NCBI GenBank assembly: GCA_030823965.1
Contig: JAVBYP010000288.1
Span: forward strand, 1 to 7,731
DNA from: Sideroxydans sp.
GTDB lineage: Bacteria > Pseudomonadota > Gammaproteobacteria > Burkholderiales > Gallionellaceae
Direction: 5' to 3'
DNA length: 7,731 nucleotides
Shown piece after piece: positions 6,584 to 7,731 of this stretch. Position 1 is the stretch's first letter; each line of letters starts with the position of its first letter. The notes beneath the pieces were generated by a model. The model worked only from the letters and a program-made list of their open reading frames with translations. It made no database searches and was not told where the DNA came from. A program made the position numbers and the translations under genes.

Positions 6584-7731
6584 ATGAACCAATCGACCGA
6601 AGACATCAAAGCCAAGATCCTCAGCGCCCAAAAATCGGGCGATTATCTGAACGAATATGACTTGGCGCGTGCCGCCCTCAAGCTCTATCCTGACGATGAA
6701 TTCTTCCAATACTGTGCCGTGCTCGCCCTCTCTCGCTGCAATGCGAAACAGCGTGCATTGGATACCTTCTATTCGTACAAGCTACACAACAGCGCGAGTG
6801 AATACATCCGCGCTTTAGAAGCGCGCATCTTGAAAGACTTGGCATTCCTCAGCGTGGATGAATCGACCTCTCCCATGATCTTGGATGCTGGCAAGTTCTA
6901 CGCAGCCGCCCGTACCTATCAAAAAGCATACGAGCAAACGGGAAGCCACTACTCCGCCATCAATGCAGCCACTCTTTACCTTCTGTCTGGTGAGTCCGAA
7001 TTGGCGAGCCTGCTCGCCACCACCGCAATCGGCATCGCGTTGAAAGATGAGGGGCCGCAATATTTCCCCCTTGCCACGCGCGCAGAGGCTTACCTGCTGT
7101 TGAATAGAGTAGATGCCGCCCGTGCTGTGATCGCTGAGGTGGCACAACATAATGACCAGAACATCCTCACCCGTGCACGCACCCATCATCAGCTCAGACT
7201 CATCTGCAAACATCAGCACATCGGATCGGACATCCTTGACCCTATCCTGCCCGAGACGGTCATCCATTATTGCGGACATGCTTTCTACAACCATCACCAC
7301 ATCGATGATCAAGCGGAGTTAGAACTCAAAGCCGAGATGGAAAAGGTGCTCAAGGAGAACCACTGCACCATCGCCTATGGCTCATTGATGGCTGGCTCCG
7401 ACATCCTCTTCGCGGAATCCATCTTGAAATTGGGCGGTGAACTGAACATCTGGCTCCCCTTCGGACAGGAGAATTTCTGCAATGCCGCCGTGCGTCCTGC
7501 TGGCAATAAATGGGTTGAGCGCTACCAAGCTTGCATCGAAAAAGCGAACACCGTCTCCTTCGCCACCGAGTCGGATTTCTTAGGGGATGAATCTCTGTTC
7601 GGCTACTGCTCGGACGTTGCGATGGGCATGGCCATCATGCGTGCGAACTCGCTGGGGTCTAAACGCTTGCAGTTGGCGGTGCTGAATCCCAATCTCGCCA
7701 AACAGAGCCGAGGCACCATATCCAACATCAA
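6584..7731 (+). CDS. TPR-sensor protein with C-terminal Rossmann-like (SLOG-type) domain, 3' partial
   Basis: The frame is open for 382 codons from ATG 6584 to the window edge without a stop, so the C-terminus is missing. The start is firm because an in-frame TAA ends at 6580. Residues 1-220 are alpha-helical and TPR-like, with GDYLNEYDLARAALKLYPDD (19-38) and a second clear helix-turn-helix at 103-150 (AGKFYAAARTYQKAY). Residues 225-367 look like a Rossmann fold: strand VIHYCGH, a helix, then AYGSLMAGSDILFAESILKLGGELNIWLPF (glycine-rich loop at 266-273 with D273, next strand 286-293), then VERYQACIEKA and FLGDESLFGYCSDVAMG. From memory this matches TPR-S/TRAFs-binding (DUF4071-like) proteins, where a SLOG-like nucleotide-binding domain is often followed by a class III nucleotide cyclase or another effector. 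That missing output domain is inference. It follows lplT by 37 bases, possibly co-transcribed, with no clear Shine-Dalgarno. Confidence 0.8.
   Translation, partial: MNQSTEDIKAKILSAQKSGDYLNEYDLARAALKLYPDDEFFQYCAVLALSRCNAKQRALDTFYSYKLHNSASEYIRALEARILKDLAFLSVDESTSPMILDAGKFYAAARTYQKAYEQTGSHYSAINAATLYLLSGESELASLLATTAIGIALKDEGPQYFPLATRAEAYLLLNRVDAARAVIAEVAQHNDQNILTRARTHHQLRLICKHQHIGSDILDPILPETVIHYCGHAFYNHHHIDDQAELELKAEMEKVLKENHCTIAYGSLMAGSDILFAESILKLGGELNIWLPFGQENFCNAAVRPAGNKWVERYQACIEKANTVSFATESDFLGDESLFGYCSDVAMGMAIMRANSLGSKRLQLAVLNPNLAKQSRGTISNI

Noticed and set aside
6815..7312. Minus-strand open frame of 165 codons opposite the TPR gene
   Set aside because: The plus-strand frame is open for 382 codons with clear TPR and Rossmann-like motifs. 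The minus frame shows no recognisable domain.

Overview
This 7.7 kb window has moderately high GC and no tRNA, rRNA, insertion sequence, phage gene or CRISPR array. It looks like chromosomal core DNA from a Gram-negative proteobacterium. The LplT, Alr and SelD sequences resemble betaproteobacterial versions I know, perhaps of the Nitrosomonadales/Gallionellaceae type. That placement rests on remembered protein similarity and is low confidence.

Layout: (1) 2-2014 (+), the C-terminal 670 residues of a PAS-PAS-GGDEF-EAL c-di-GMP protein, cut by the left edge. (2) 2024-3064 (-), selD, selenophosphate synthetase, convergent with gene 1 and separated from it by 9 bases. (3) 3081-4145 (+), selU (mnmH/ybbB), tRNA 2-selenouridine synthase, divergent from selD with only 16 bases between the start codons. 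(4) 4107-5168 (-), alr, alanine racemase, whose 3' end overlaps selU by 39 bases. (5) A 151-base divergent control region (5169-5319) with two extended -10 candidates and a 19-base imperfect palindrome. (6) 5320-6546 (+), lplT, a lysophospholipid flippase of the major facilitator superfamily. (7) 6584 to the right edge (+), the start of a TPR-rich protein followed by a Rossmann-like nucleotide-binding domain. It is open at its 3' end and its output domain is not visible.

Functionally, SelD and SelU form a selenium pair: SelD makes selenophosphate and SelU uses it to turn 2-thiouridine into 2-selenouridine in the tRNA wobble base. SelD carries Cys, not selenocysteine, at its active site. Alr (D-Ala for peptidoglycan) and LplT (lysophospholipid recycling) both serve the envelope and may share a control region. 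The c-di-GMP protein appears to be a phosphodiesterase with a degenerate but I-site-bearing GGDEF domain.

The least ordinary item is the last gene. Its architecture resembles TPR-sensor proteins linked to nucleotide-signalling and conflict systems. The gene is truncated by the window, so its effector cannot be named. I found no clearly new system. The packing of the selenium genes and the TPR/Rossmann protein are the points most worth following up.
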